Assembly: GCA_934278995.1 (NCBI GenBank)
Contig: CAKQWM010000009.1
Location: 25,117 to 89,116, forward strand
Direction of reading: 5' to 3'
Length of the DNA stretch: 64,000 bases
Source: an uncultured Clostridia bacterium
GTDB taxonomy: Bacteria; Bacillota; Clostridia; Christensenellales; Borkfalkiaceae
Shown: piece after piece, positions 50,566 through 59,177 of the stretch
Numbering within the stretch: position 1 is the first letter of the stretch
How the letters are laid out: the number at the start of each line of letters is the position of its first letter
The notes under the pieces: generated by a model
Seen by the model: the letters and a program-made list of their open reading frames with translations, nothing else
Told to the model about the DNA's origin: nothing
Database searches by the model: none
Translations under genes and position numbers: made by a program

Positions 50566-50590
50566 GGGGCGACGCTATAAGCGACGCCCC
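50566..50590. terminator. Bidirectional terminator between dapL and the collagen-like gene
   Basis: GGGGCG-A-CGCT pairs with AGCG-A-CGCCCC around ATA. The A-run to its left gives TTTTAT for the - strand gene; GATAGTTTTTT follows on the + strand. Confidence 0.85.
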
Positions 50591-50612
50591 GATAGTTTTT
50601 TATACGAAGGTT

Positions 50613-51476
50613 TTATAATTTGATAACGGATATTTCCGTTCTCGGTTTAATTATAGTGTTTCCGGAAAGTATAGGCGCTACCGTTACGGCGTTTTGAGAG
50701 CCGTTTATAAGTCTGTACTCCGTTTGAGTATCGGTTACTCTCAATATCGCCGAGCCGTTTACGCTCGAACCCGTATTTGAAGAAGACGAATAAACGTTTG
50801 TTCCGTCGGTAAGATTAACCGTAACAGCGCCCGCCTCGGTATTCGCGGGCGTTACCGAATAATTGACAAGGTAATTGCCGGTGCTGTTAAAATTAAAACC
50901 GTTTGCGCCTAAAGTTACCAGATTGCCTGCGTCTTCTTCTTCGGTGGTAAGAGGAAAAATTCCGTTTGGCTGTACGGTGGTGGGAACTTCTGTGGTTCCC
51001 GTAACGCCGGAACTTAAAATTGCGGTTGAAGTAGTAATACTTCCCGCAGGTCCGGTAGGTCCGGTAGGTCCCGTTGCGCCTGTCGCTCCGACCGCACCCG
51101 CAGGTCCGATAGGCCCCGTCGCTCCTGTTGCACCCGTCTCTCCGACCGCACCTGCAGGTCCGGTAGGTCCCGTCGCTCCTGTTGCTCCGACCGCACCTAC
51201 AGGTCCGGTAGGTCCCGTCGCTCCTGTTGCTCCGACCGCACCCGCAGGTCCTGTCGCGCCTGTTGCACCCGTCGCGCCCGTAGGTCCCGTTATACCGCTT
51301 GAAGGACCCATAGGTCCCATAGGTCCCGTAGGACCGGTCGCGCCCGTCGCGCCGGGTATTCCGTTATAACCTCTCGGTCCGGTGGGACCGGTAGGTCCTA
51401 CGATCACTCTCGGACGCTGGATAGCCTGATTCTTACACGGATTATTACAGCAAAAAAGATTTGAAAAATCGAACAT
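50613..51476 (-). CDS. Collagen-like (Gly-X-Y) surface protein, BclA type
   Basis: 287 residues in three parts: a short N-terminus with two Cys pairs (NLFCCNNPCKN), about 40 consecutive Gly-X-Y triplets (~26-150) dominated by GAT, GPT, GPA and GAV in 15-18-residue higher-order units, and a C-terminal ~130-residue beta domain like the trimeric jelly-roll of BclA. Gly-Thr-rich collagen of this kind is heavily O-glycosylated in exosporium proteins. ATG at 51476 has AAAGGAG seven bases upstream and is preferred to an in-frame codon ten residues earlier. No signal peptide. The divergent glycosyltransferase gene is a plausible partner. Confidence 0.92.
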   Translation of the reverse strand: MFDFSNLFCCNNPCKNQAIQRPRVIVGPTGPTGPRGYNGIPGATGATGPTGPMGPMGPSSGITGPTGATGATGATGPAGAVGATGATGPTGPVGAVGATGATGPTGPAGAVGETGATGATGPIGPAGAVGATGATGPTGPTGPAGSITTSTAILSSGVTGTTEVPTTVQPNGIFPLTTEEEDAGNLVTLGANGFNFNSTGNYLVNYSVTPANTEAGAVTVNLTDGTNVYSSSSNTGSSVNGSAILRVTDTQTEYRLINGSQNAVTVAPILSGNTIIKPRTEISVIKL

Positions 51477-51571
51477 ATAAACTCCTTTAAGCGAAGGTTC
51501 GCTCAATTTATAATATGAAGATTTATACTTTTTTTGGTGACAAAAGTATTTTTAGAACAATAAACTGTAGT

Positions 51572-52654
51572 ATGAACACTATAAGTTTATGTATGATAGT
51601 TAAAGACGAAGAAAAAACCCTCGCGCGGATTTTATCGATAGCCGAAAAGTTTTGCGACGAAATAATCATTGTCGATACGGGTTCTTCGGACGACACTTTG
51701 AAAATAGCGAAAAAATTTACCGATAAAATATTCGGGTATCGGTTTAACGGAGATTTTTCCGCCGCAAGAAACTACGCTTTTTCCTTTGCGAAATGCGACT
51801 ATCTTTTGTGGCTCGATGCGGATGATTTCATCGACGCAAAGAATATCGAAAAAATCGAAAAACTCAAGAAAACGGGCTTATACGCCGACATTTATACCTT
51901 TTTATACAACACTTACGATCGAAAAAACGGCAATTTGTTGCTGTCGTTTTATCGTGAAAGGCTTTTAAAAAGAGATAAAAACTATAAGTTTTACGGCGCC
52001 GTACACGAAGCGATCCCTTTAACGGGCAACGTAGTTTTTACGGATATAATCGTAGAACACAGAAAAGAGAAAACCATAGACGCGAAAAGAAATTTAAACA
52101 TTTACTTTTTATTGAAAAAGCGAAAATACGCGTTTTCCGGGCGAGACGTATATTATTTTGCAAGAGAATTGTATTACAACGGTTATTACAAACAAGCAGC
52201 CGTCAATTTCAAAAAATTTCTGAAACTCGGCGGACAGGATGCGGACGAAGCCGAAGCGCGCGTTCTTTTAAGCGATTGTTTTATAAGAGAAAAATCGACG
52301 GAAAAAGCCGAAGCCGTTATATTCGACGCGTTAAGAAAATTCGTTCCGTATCCCGAAATGCTTTGCGCCTTAGGTCGGGTTTACTATGAAAAAGGCGAAT
52401 ACGAAAAATCTGCGTTTTATTATAAAACCGCGTTGTTTGCAGATGAAAAAAAAGACGGCTTTTGCCGTCCCGAATATAAAGGAATAATTCCTTTGTTATG
52501 GCTTACCGTCATATATTACAATCTGCGGGACTATAAATCGGCTAAAAAATATCACGAAGAATGTAAAAAAATCGCGCCGACGGATCCTTCCGTCAGGTTT
52601 AACGATAAGTTGCCGTTATTATCCGAAAACAATAACGGGCAAAACAAACAATAA
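51572..52654 (+). CDS. Family 2 glycosyltransferase with TPR-like C-terminus
   Basis: About 360 residues. The N-terminal GT-A domain shows SLCMIVKDEEKTLARIL, EIIIVDTGSSDDT, ARNYAF and the metal-binding LWLDADD. From ~210 on there are helical repeats of TPR type (YYNGYYKQAAVNFKKFLKL, YYEKGEYEKSAFYYKTAL). This architecture occurs in SunS-like and exosporium glycosyltransferases that modify proteins. ATG 51572 gives the usual start of the fold; an earlier ATG at 51515 would add 19 non-conserved residues. No ribosome-binding site at either; TAAACT lies six bases before 51572. It is divergent from the collagen gene by 95 bases. Confidence 0.87.
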   Translation: MNTISLCMIVKDEEKTLARILSIAEKFCDEIIIVDTGSSDDTLKIAKKFTDKIFGYRFNGDFSAARNYAFSFAKCDYLLWLDADDFIDAKNIEKIEKLKKTGLYADIYTFLYNTYDRKNGNLLLSFYRERLLKRDKNYKFYGAVHEAIPLTGNVVFTDIIVEHRKEKTIDAKRNLNIYFLLKKRKYAFSGRDVYYFARELYYNGYYKQAAVNFKKFLKLGGQDADEAEARVLLSDCFIREKSTEKAEAVIFDALRKFVPYPEMLCALGRVYYEKGEYEKSAFYYKTALFADEKKDGFCRPEYKGIIPLLWLTVIYYNLRDYKSAKKYHEECKKIAPTDPSVRFNDKLPLLSENNNGQNKQ

Positions 52655-52693
52655 CGGACAAAAAAAAGTTGCGAACAAAAAAAAGTTGCGAAC

Positions 52694-52720
52694 AAAAAAA
52701 ACGCCGATTTCGGCGTTTTT
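52694..52720. terminator. Bidirectional terminator between glycosyltransferase and HU genes
   Basis: AAAAACGCCG-ATTT-CGGCGTTTTT. A 17-base unit (AAAAAAAAGTTGCGAAC) is duplicated just upstream (about 52660-52693). Confidence 0.92.
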
Positions 52721-52770
52721 CGCTCGTAAGCAAAAGGCTTACGAAATGGTATTGTTTCAGTCGGCGCGTT

Positions 52771-53046
52771 TTACGCGTTGAAAGCGTCTTTAAAGGATTT
52801 GCCGAATTTCAAAACGGGTTTCTTGCATGCGGGGACGTGAATTTTTTCGCCCGTAGCGGGGTTTAAAGCGTCTTTAGCGGGAATGTCTTTTACTTCAAAA
52901 GTGCCGAAGCCTACCAAAGCGACCTTGTCGCCTTCCTGTAACGCTTCCTCCAAAGTATCCATAAGGGCTTGATAGGCGTCTGCCATCTGGGCTTGAGTAA
53001 GACCTGCCTTACGAGCGGCAATCTTAATGAGTTCGGTTTTAGTCAT
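52771..53046 (-). CDS. HU-family DNA-binding protein
   Basis: 91-residue histone-like protein that bends DNA as a dimer. MTKTELIKIAARKAGLTQ, VGFGTFEV and the arm NPATGEKIHVPACKKPVLKFGKSFKDA match HU; the arm has Asp-Ala-Leu in place of the usual Arg before NP and a Cys in place of Ser. GGAGG precedes ATG 53046; an in-frame ATG four codons earlier overlaps that site. A strong promoter lies upstream. Confidence 0.95.
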   Translation of the reverse strand: MTKTELIKIAARKAGLTQAQMADAYQALMDTLEEALQEGDKVALVGFGTFEVKDIPAKDALNPATGEKIHVPACKKPVLKFGKSFKDAFNA

Positions 53047-53100
53047 GATTTCCTCCAATGTTTTACTTAATTTATTTAGGGCGTTGCGCCTTATACGAAT

Positions 53101-53129
53101 ACTATAACCTAAAAAACGGGTATTGTCAA
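53101..53129 (-). promoter_or_regulatory. Promoter of the HU gene
   Basis: On the - strand TTGACA (53124-53129), 17 bases, TATAGT (53101-53106). Confidence 0.9.
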
Positions 53130-53212
53130 TACGTTTTATAAAAAAAATTATTGTTTTTTTTCGAAAAACCTTGATTTTTCCTTATTTTTTAAAAAAAATT
53201 GTCGCAAAGCCG

Positions 53213-53240
53213 TTGACAAAACGTAAATCCGTTATATAAT
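53213..53240 (+). promoter_or_regulatory. Promoter of the gene at 53276
   Basis: TTGACA (53213-53218), 16 bases, TATAAT (53235-53240). Confidence 0.88.
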
Positions 53241-53275
53241 CGCCTCAGGGAATTCTTTTAAGGCAAGGAGATTAT

Positions 53276-53986
53276 ATGAACGAAAATTTACGGAGAGTAA
53301 CGGTTACGGGCATTCCTTTATACCAGACGGACAACGGCGCGGGCGCTTATGAATTTAAAATGAAAAGATACTATTGCGATAAAGATTTATCAACGCTTAC
53401 CCCATATTTGAAAATCAGGTTTCAGGACGAAAGCACGGATAAAATTTTAATTACGAATTTTATTGCGGAAGACCAGACCGTTACCGCGTATTTTGCGGTA
53501 TCGGACGCGTTTTCACGCGTTGCCGGCGCTGCAAAATGTCAGTTATGTTTTGAAAATACGGACGGATCCGTGGTTATTAACAGCGAAGTTTTTACCGTGC
53601 AAATTTTAGATTCCGTTGAAGTGGAAAGTTACGGACAAACGGTGCTTCCGAGCGCGATACGCCTTTTACAAACGGCGCTTAACGAAAAAATAATCGAAAT
53701 GAACGCTAAAATAAACGTTATAAACGATTGTTTTAAGACGATAAATTCCGTTATCGACGCCGAAAGTTTTGTAAACGGCAGTCAGTCCGTAGCACTGCCG
53801 GGCGTAAAACAAGACAGCGTCGTTACCTTTTCGCCTGTATCAAACCCCGACGTTTTTGCCTCTTGCGGACTTTATATAGCCGAGCAGGGAGAAGATTACG
53901 TAACCGTAAGATACACGGTAAAACCGACGAGCGATTTCGGCGTAAGATTTTTAGTGGTAAATAAACTTCCCGTACAAGAAGCGTAA
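53276..53986 (+). CDS. Unknown protein with phage baseplate/tail-like layout
   Basis: 236 residues. Residues 1-~115 are a beta-rich domain (VTGIPLYQTDNGAGAYEFKMKR...YLKIRFQDESTDKILITNFI in outline) followed by a short coiled-coil-like stretch (LLQTALNEKIIEMNAKINVINDCFKTIN) and a C-terminal beta region. This order recalls the N-terminal domain of phage upper-baseplate proteins (BppU), but similarity is weak and there are no other phage genes nearby. Strong promoter and AAGGAG, so it is expressed alone. No signal peptide. Confidence 0.5.
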   Translation: MNENLRRVTVTGIPLYQTDNGAGAYEFKMKRYYCDKDLSTLTPYLKIRFQDESTDKILITNFIAEDQTVTAYFAVSDAFSRVAGAAKCQLCFENTDGSVVINSEVFTVQILDSVEVESYGQTVLPSAIRLLQTALNEKIIEMNAKINVINDCFKTINSVIDAESFVNGSQSVALPGVKQDSVVTFSPVSNPDVFASCGLYIAEQGEDYVTVRYTVKPTSDFGVRFLVVNKLPVQEA

Positions 53987-54163
53987 AGCGCGCAAATAAC
54001 GGCTGAAAAATCGGAATTTTAGCGGTAAGCGTCCGTTATACGGCGTAAAAGCGTAAAGTTTTCATATAGAAGGCGTTTAAAAGTTGACATAATAAACTTA
54101 AAAGTTTAAAATAAAACCGAAAAAACAGCCGAAATCGATTTTCGGCGTAACAAAGAGGTTATT

Positions 54164-55948
54164 ATGTCCGAATTTTTAGACGGAATGAAAAGAACGAATA
54201 TGTGCGGCGATTTCAGAATAAGCGACGCAGGTAAAACCGTCACCGTAATGGGGTGGGTTCAAAGAAGAAGAAACTTAGGAAGTCTTATCTTCGTCGATTT
54301 ACGCGACCGCACGGGTATTATACAAGTTGTTTTTGACGAAACTACGGAGGAAAGCGTTTTTTTGAAGGCGCAGGGGATTCGTTCGGAATTCGTCCTCGCT
54401 GTTTCCGGTACCGTAAGGGAAAGACAGTCAAAAACCGGCAAAATAGCGACCGGCGACGTTGAAGTTCTGGCTTTTTCGCTGAAAATTTTATCCGAAGCGG
54501 ACACCACGCCTTTTGAAATTACCGACGACACGAACGTAAACGAAAATTTACGTCTGAAGTACAGGTATCTCGATTTGCGCCGTCCTTCGCTTCAGCAAAA
54601 ATTGATAACTCGTTCCAAAATCGCGGTTGCGACGAGGAATTACCTTGCCGAAAACGGCTTTTTGGAAATAGAAACGCCCTATCTTGGCAAATCGACGCCG
54701 GAAGGGGCGCGCGATTATCTCGTTCCGTCGAGAATAAAAGAAGGCTGTTTTTACGCCCTTCCCCAGTCGCCTCAACTCTATAAACAACTTTTGATGATAG
54801 CAGGTTACGACAGGTACTTCCAGATTGCAAAATGCTTCAGAGACGAAGATTTAAGAGCCAACCGTCAGCCGGAATTTACCCAGATAGACCTTGAAATGAG
54901 TTTCGTCGAGGACGAAACGGACGTTATGTATCCCGTAGAAGGCCTTATAAAAAGAATCTTCAAAGAATCTATCGGTACGGAACTTCCCGAAGGGCATTTC
55001 AGAACGATGACCTGGCAGGAAGCAATGGATCGTTTCGGTTCCGACAAACCCGATACGAGATTCGGTCTTGAATTAAAGAACGTTTCGGATATTTTCGTCG
55101 GTTCGGACTTTAAAGTTTTTTCCGACTGCGTAAGCGAAGGTAAAAGCGTCCGCGCGATAAACGCCGCAGGCTTCCAGTCAAAACTGTCGAGGAAGGATCT
55201 GGACGGTCTTTCGGAAGTAGCCAAAACGCTCGGCGCGAAAGGGCTTGCGTGGCTTACGAAGCAAAACGGAGAAGTCCGCTCTTCTTTCAATAAATTTTTG
55301 ACGGACGAAGTGATCGAAAAACTTACCGAAAGAATGAATCTTGAAGACGGCGACGTATTGTTGTTTGCCGCCGACAAAGACACGGTGGTATATAATACTT
55401 TGGGCGGAATAAGGTTGTATCTCGGCGACAAGTACGACTTATACGACAAAAATTCTTATGATATTTTATGGATAGTCGATTTCCCGATGTTCGAGTACAG
55501 CGAAGAAGAGGGAAGATACGTAGCCATGCATCACCCCTTTACCGCGCCTAAGGACGAAGATCTTCATCTTCTCGATACCGATCCTACCGGGATGCGCGCA
55601 AAAGCGTACGACATCGTCATAAACGGTCAGGAAGCGGGCGGCGGTTCTATAAGAATCCATTCGAGGGAACTCCAGAAGAAGATATTTAACGTTTTGTCTT
55701 TTACCGACGAAGATATCGAACGCAAATTCGGCTTCTTCGTAAATGCTTTTAATTACGGAACGCCTCCTCACGGCGGACTTGCGCTTGGCTTGGACAGGGT
55801 AACCATGTTGCTTACCAAAACAGACTCCATTAAAGACGTAATAGCGTTCCCCAAGGTGCAGAACGCTTCGTGTCTTATGAGCGACGCTCCGTCCGCGGTC
55901 GAGCAAAAGCAACTTGACGAATTGTCTCTTTTGATTAACGCTAAATAA
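54164..55948 (+). CDS. aspS: Aspartyl-tRNA synthetase
   Basis: 594-residue class II synthetase of the bacterial type: N-terminal OB fold (VMGWVQRRRNLGSLIFVDLRDRTG), class II motif 2 FRDEDLRANRQPEFTQIDLEMSF (in outline), the bacterial GAD insertion (~300-410), and motif 3 GGLALGLDRVTMLL. Length is normal. AGAGG precedes ATG. Monocistronic, with a terminator-like hairpin after the stop. Confidence 0.97.
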   Translation: MSEFLDGMKRTNMCGDFRISDAGKTVTVMGWVQRRRNLGSLIFVDLRDRTGIIQVVFDETTEESVFLKAQGIRSEFVLAVSGTVRERQSKTGKIATGDVEVLAFSLKILSEADTTPFEITDDTNVNENLRLKYRYLDLRRPSLQQKLITRSKIAVATRNYLAENGFLEIETPYLGKSTPEGARDYLVPSRIKEGCFYALPQSPQLYKQLLMIAGYDRYFQIAKCFRDEDLRANRQPEFTQIDLEMSFVEDETDVMYPVEGLIKRIFKESIGTELPEGHFRTMTWQEAMDRFGSDKPDTRFGLELKNVSDIFVGSDFKVFSDCVSEGKSVRAINAAGFQSKLSRKDLDGLSEVAKTLGAKGLAWLTKQNGEVRSSFNKFLTDEVIEKLTERMNLEDGDVLLFAADKDTVVYNTLGGIRLYLGDKYDLYDKNSYDILWIVDFPMFEYSEEEGRYVAMHHPFTAPKDEDLHLLDTDPTGMRAKAYDIVINGQEAGGGSIRIHSRELQKKIFNVLSFTDEDIERKFGFFVNAFNYGTPPHGGLALGLDRVTMLLTKTDSIKDVIAFPKVQNASCLMSDAPSAVEQKQLDELSLLINAK

Positions 55949-55960
55949 TAATTCGGCTTA

Positions 55961-55993
55961 AACGCGTCGCCATATCGGCGGCGCGTTGTTTAT
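55961..55993 (+). terminator. Terminator-like hairpin after aspS
   Basis: AACGCGTCGCC pairs with GGCGGCGCGTT around ATATC (one mismatch). Only a weak T-rich stretch follows. Confidence 0.65.
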
Positions 55994-56006
55994 ACAAAAA
56001 ACCACG

Positions 56007-56023
56007 CTATAAGCCCGTAAACG
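56007..56023 (-). repeat. Dispersed 17-bp element, copy 20 (3' of aspS)
   Basis: CTATAAGCCCGTAAACG, 15 of 17, with CAAAAAACCACG before and GTCATTTTTG after. Confidence 0.8.
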
Positions 56024-56042
56024 GTCATTTTTGAAAAAATGC

Positions 56043-56070
56043 TTGACAATTTGCGGATTTTTGGTATAAT
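56043..56070 (+). promoter_or_regulatory. Promoter of the HAD hydrolase gene
   Basis: TTGACA (56043-56048), 16 bases, TATAAT (56065-56070). The start point is near 56077, giving a ~110-base AT-rich leader without clear structure. Confidence 0.87.
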
Positions 56071-56187
56071 TAAAGCGAAAACAAAGCCATATAATGCCAA
56101 AAATTGATAAAAAACGATCTGAAAGCGGTTATTTTGGAAAAACGGCGCGTATAAATAATTGAAAATTTTTATGAAAGCAGGTAATTT

Positions 56188-57036
56188 ATGAAACCGATTA
56201 TTGCTATAATGTACGATTTCGACAAAACTCTTTGCACGCGTGACATGCAGGAATACACTTTTATTCCAAGCGTAGGCATGGAACCGAACGAGTTTTGGGA
56301 ATACGCCGGTAAAATTTCCGGTAAAGAGGGGATGGATAACATCCTTGCTTATATGTATTGCATGGTGGAAACCGCCAAAAAAGCAGGCTCTCCCGTTACG
56401 AGAGAGGCTTTGGTTGCGTGCGGTAAGCACGTGGAATATCATCCCGGCGTACAGGAATGGTTTGAAAGAATCAACGCTTACGGCAGGGAATCCGGCGTTA
56501 TTATAGAACATTACGTTTTGTCGTCGGGCTTGAAAGAAATTATTGAAGGTACTTCGATAGCGCAATACTTTAAACGCATTTACGCCTGTGAATTTTTGTA
56601 TCGGGACGGGCAGGCTATCTGGCCGAAAATTTCGGTTAATTACACTAATAAAACTCAATTCGTTTACCGCATCAATAAAGGTATTTTGGATATCAACAAC
56701 GATAAAGACCTTAACCGTTCCTTGCCCGAAACCGAAAGGCGCGTATTGTTTCCCAATATGATTTATATCGGCGACGGTTTAACCGACGTTCCGTGTATGA
56801 AACTCGTGAAGCAAGGCGGCGGTCATTCCATAGCCATTTACCATAAAGAGTATATGGACAACGCCATTCCGCTACTTAAACACGACCGCGTAGATTGGAT
56901 GTTTGAAGCCGATTACCGCAAAAACAGCGGTCTTGACAAAGCAATGAAAATGCTTATCGAAATTTTAGCCAACGAAAATCAACTTAAAGATTTATCAATT
57001 AAGCAAAAAAAGAAAAACATTACGGAAGAAGAATAA
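56188..57036 (+). CDS. HAD-superfamily phosphatase
   Basis: 282-residue cytosolic hydrolase. Motif I is YDFDKTLC (nucleophile Asp and general-acid Asp), motif II VLSSG, and motif III-IV IYIGDGLTDVPCM. A helical cap lies between motifs I and II (~20-100). Similar to phosphoserine phosphatase-like HAD proteins, but the substrate is unknown. The C-terminus is Lys/Glu-rich. GCAGG lies eight bases before ATG. Confidence 0.87.
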   Translation: MKPIIAIMYDFDKTLCTRDMQEYTFIPSVGMEPNEFWEYAGKISGKEGMDNILAYMYCMVETAKKAGSPVTREALVACGKHVEYHPGVQEWFERINAYGRESGVIIEHYVLSSGLKEIIEGTSIAQYFKRIYACEFLYRDGQAIWPKISVNYTNKTQFVYRINKGILDINNDKDLNRSLPETERRVLFPNMIYIGDGLTDVPCMKLVKQGGGHSIAIYHKEYMDNAIPLLKHDRVDWMFEADYRKNSGLDKAMKMLIEILANENQLKDLSIKQKKKNITEEE

Positions 57037-57090
57037 TAAAAGCCTCGAATAAAACCACGACGAAAGAACAATAATCGCAACCACGACGCT

Positions 57091-57180
57091 TTCTATATAA
57101 TTCGTCCTATCCGCTTTCGCCTTCACCCGGTAGGGTAATTCCCCTTACTAAGGGGAGTGTCAACTATGTTGATTCTTCTC
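57091..57180. repeat. Remnant of the intergenic repeat family flanking the Fic gene
   Basis: TTCTATATAATTCG and GCCTTCACC(C/T)GGTAGGG match parts of the repeat at 58579-58840, followed by a hairpin CCCCTTACTAAGGGG. It marks the left edge of the accessory region. Confidence 0.7.
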
Positions 57181-57191
57181 AAAGTTGTAAA

Positions 57192-57267
57192 AATCGCCCA
57201 ATTTTAGTTTGATTTGTGCGTATAATCGTCCAATCCTATTGACAATCGCCCAATTCGGTGGTATAAT
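57192..57267 (+). promoter_or_regulatory. Fic gene promoter with three operator repeats
   Basis: Full-consensus promoter: TTGACA (57239-57244), 17 bases, TATAAT (57262-57267). The 11-mer AATCG(C/T)CCAAT occurs at 57192, 57224 and 57244; the third copy lies between -35 and -10. This arrangement suggests tight repression, perhaps by the Fic protein's own winged-helix domain. Confidence 0.8.
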
Positions 57268-57294
57268 TGTGCTAATCGTAAGGAGATTAGGCGT

Positions 57295-58341
57295 ATGAGA
57301 AATTTCGATTATAAAAAATTAAAGGACGTTAAGTGGGATAGTGAGATATTAGGGCTGGTTGCTCAAATACACGAATATAAGGGTAAGCAGACGTTATTCT
57401 TAAAACAAAAGCCGGCGAGCCTTAACAAACTTGTAGAGATAGCAAAAATACACAGCACAGAGGCTTCTAATAAAATAGAAGGCATTGTGACCACTGCAAC
57501 ACGTATTAAGCAGTTGTGCGACCAAAAGACCTCGCCGAGAACGAGAGACGAAGAAGAAATTTCGGGGTATCGTGACGCTCTATCCTTAATTCATGAGAGT
57601 TACGAATATATTCCGATAAAATCTTCATATATTTTGCAATTGCATCAGGTTTTATATCGTTATTCTCAAAAGGGTATCGGCGGCAGATTTAAAAATACGC
57701 AAAACTATATTGAGGAAGTCAAAGAAAACGGCGAGAAAGTCTTGCGTTTTATGCCGCTCGATCCGTTTGAAACGCCTATGGCAATAGAGGCAATATGCGA
57801 AAGTTTTAACCGTGAAACGGATTCTTGCGAAATCGATCCTCTTATTCTTATTCCGGTGTTTGTTATTGATTTTTTATGTATTCATCCGTTCAATGACGGC
57901 AACGGAAGAATGTCGAGATTGCTTACGACCTTGCTTTTGTACCGCGCGGGCTACGTTGTTGGCAAATACGTGAGTTTGGAAAGCAAAATCGAAAAAACAA
58001 AAGAAAAATATTATGAAACACTCGAAAAAAGCGATATGAATTGGAATAACGAAGAAAACGACATAACGCCTTTCATAAAGTATATGCTCGGAACTATTTT
58101 GTCGGCTTATAGGGATTTTGAAGAAAGATTAACTTTAATAGATAGTAAATCATCGGCAATTGATTTGGTGAGAAATGCCGTAAACAATACAATCGGCAAG
58201 TTTACGAAAAGCGACATAATGGAACTTGTGCCGTCTGTCGGTAAAACGTCAGTCGAAAATTCGCTGAAAACTCTAATCAATGAGGGCGTTATCGGAAGAG
58301 AAGGCAAAGGAAAGGCAACGTTCTATTTCAGAAAGAATTAA
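57295..58341 (+). CDS. Fic-domain protein with C-terminal winged helix
   Basis: 348-residue Fic protein; the family transfers AMP or other nucleotide moieties to target proteins. The catalytic motif IHPFNDGNGRMSR (~198-210) is complete. An inhibitory-helix motif, S-N-K-I-E-G, lies upstream (~55-63), which would make it a class II (N-terminally inhibited) Fic protein. Residues ~285-348 form a winged-helix DNA-binding domain (GKFTKSDIMELVPSVGKTSVENSL). AAGGAG precedes ATG. Bracketed by repeats on both sides, so probably an acquired accessory gene. No antitoxin gene is adjacent. Confidence 0.92.
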   Translation: MRNFDYKKLKDVKWDSEILGLVAQIHEYKGKQTLFLKQKPASLNKLVEIAKIHSTEASNKIEGIVTTATRIKQLCDQKTSPRTRDEEEISGYRDALSLIHESYEYIPIKSSYILQLHQVLYRYSQKGIGGRFKNTQNYIEEVKENGEKVLRFMPLDPFETPMAIEAICESFNRETDSCEIDPLILIPVFVIDFLCIHPFNDGNGRMSRLLTTLLLYRAGYVVGKYVSLESKIEKTKEKYYETLEKSDMNWNNEENDITPFIKYMLGTILSAYRDFEERLTLIDSKSSAIDLVRNAVNNTIGKFTKSDIMELVPSVGKTSVENSLKTLINEGVIGREGKGKATFYFRKN

Positions 58342-58545
58342 CAGAAATGTGAAATTACGGTTTACAGTCTAATGTAGAAGAGAAAATTGGCATAGGTATA
58401 TTACTTATTAGTAGAATGTAAAAAACTACTTAGCGAATATATGACAGATCAGTAGTTTTGTAAAATGGCTGATTAGAGAGAATAGTCTCATATAAAAAAC
58501 TAATCATAAATATATTTATATAAAATAGTAATTACAAAAACGGTA
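58342..58545. other. AT-rich stretch after the Fic gene
   Basis: About 200 bases, markedly AT-richer than the surroundings, with no gene. Short inverted segments (ACTACT/AGTAGT near 58427-58465) could form a weak hairpin. Likely part of the acquired segment. Confidence 0.5.
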
Positions 58546-58577
58546 AAAGCGGAGGGCAAAATTTTGCCCTCCGCTTT
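58546..58577. repeat. 32-bp perfect palindrome
   Basis: Half-site AAAGCGGAGGGCAAAA followed by its exact complement. It can act as a hairpin/terminator and marks the left border of the repeat block; a related hairpin lies at the right border (59083). Confidence 0.92.
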
Positions 58578-58578
58578 A

Positions 58579-59069
58579 GCCTCCCTTGTGTAAAGGGCGG
58601 TGGCGCGTCAGCGTGACGGAGGGATTGTTTTATATAATTCGCTACCTTGTCAGCCTTCACCTGGTAGGGGAAGGGGGACCGCTTGCGGTGGATGAGGTTG
58701 GAAAGATTATATATAGCCACCCTCATCAGGCTCTACGAGCCAGCTTCTCCCACAGGGTGAAGCCTTGCGACTTGTCAGCCTCCCTTGTGTAAAGGGAGGT
58801 GGCGCGCGACAGCGTGACGGAGAGATTGTTCTATATAATTCTTAACGCCGACTATCGTCGGCTACACCTCATCAGTCAACAAAGTTGACAGCTTCCCCTC
58901 AAGGTGAAGCCTTTCACGCGACCAACGGGAGCAATTCACTATTAACTAATGAATTGACGAGTAAACTCGTCGTGAAATGGTTACGCCGTGAATTCTCGCT
59001 TCGCTCCATGAATTGAATTGCAAAGCAATTCGTTTTTCCACTTAGCCTCCCTTGTGTAAAGGGAGGTGG
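58579..59069. repeat. Block of Clostridia-type intergenic repeats
   Basis: A unit beginning GCCTCCCTTGTGTAAAGGG and ending TATATAATTC occurs at 58579-58640 and 58778-58841, with a truncated copy at 59045-59069. Between them are CACCTGGTAGGGGAAGG (58660s) and inverted counterparts (CCTCATCAG...AGCTTC...AGGTGAAG) near 58722-58770 and 58868-58912. No coding potential. Similar repeats are familiar from gut Clostridia genomes as noncoding dispersed repeats. Confidence 0.82.
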
Positions 59070-59082
59070 TATTTTTGCAAAA

Positions 59083-59122
59083 AAAAGCGGAGGTGTTTTA
59101 CATAATGCACCTCTCCGCTTTT
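59083..59122. repeat. Hairpin at right border of the repeat block
   Basis: AAAAGCGGAGGTG pairs with CACCTCTCCGCTTTT around ~11 bases (two unpaired bases). It shares AAAGCGGAGG with the 32-bp palindrome at 58546. Confidence 0.8.
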
Positions 59123-59177
59123 GGTTTATAAATATATTTTAAAACATATTTTATGTGAATAAATCGTGAAAGTTGAC

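Noticed and set aside
50875..51369. Long open frame antisense to the collagen-like gene, Pro/Val/Ala repeats
   Set aside because: It is the complement of the Gly-X-Y repeats; the opposite frame has a ribosome-binding site and a complete domain structure.
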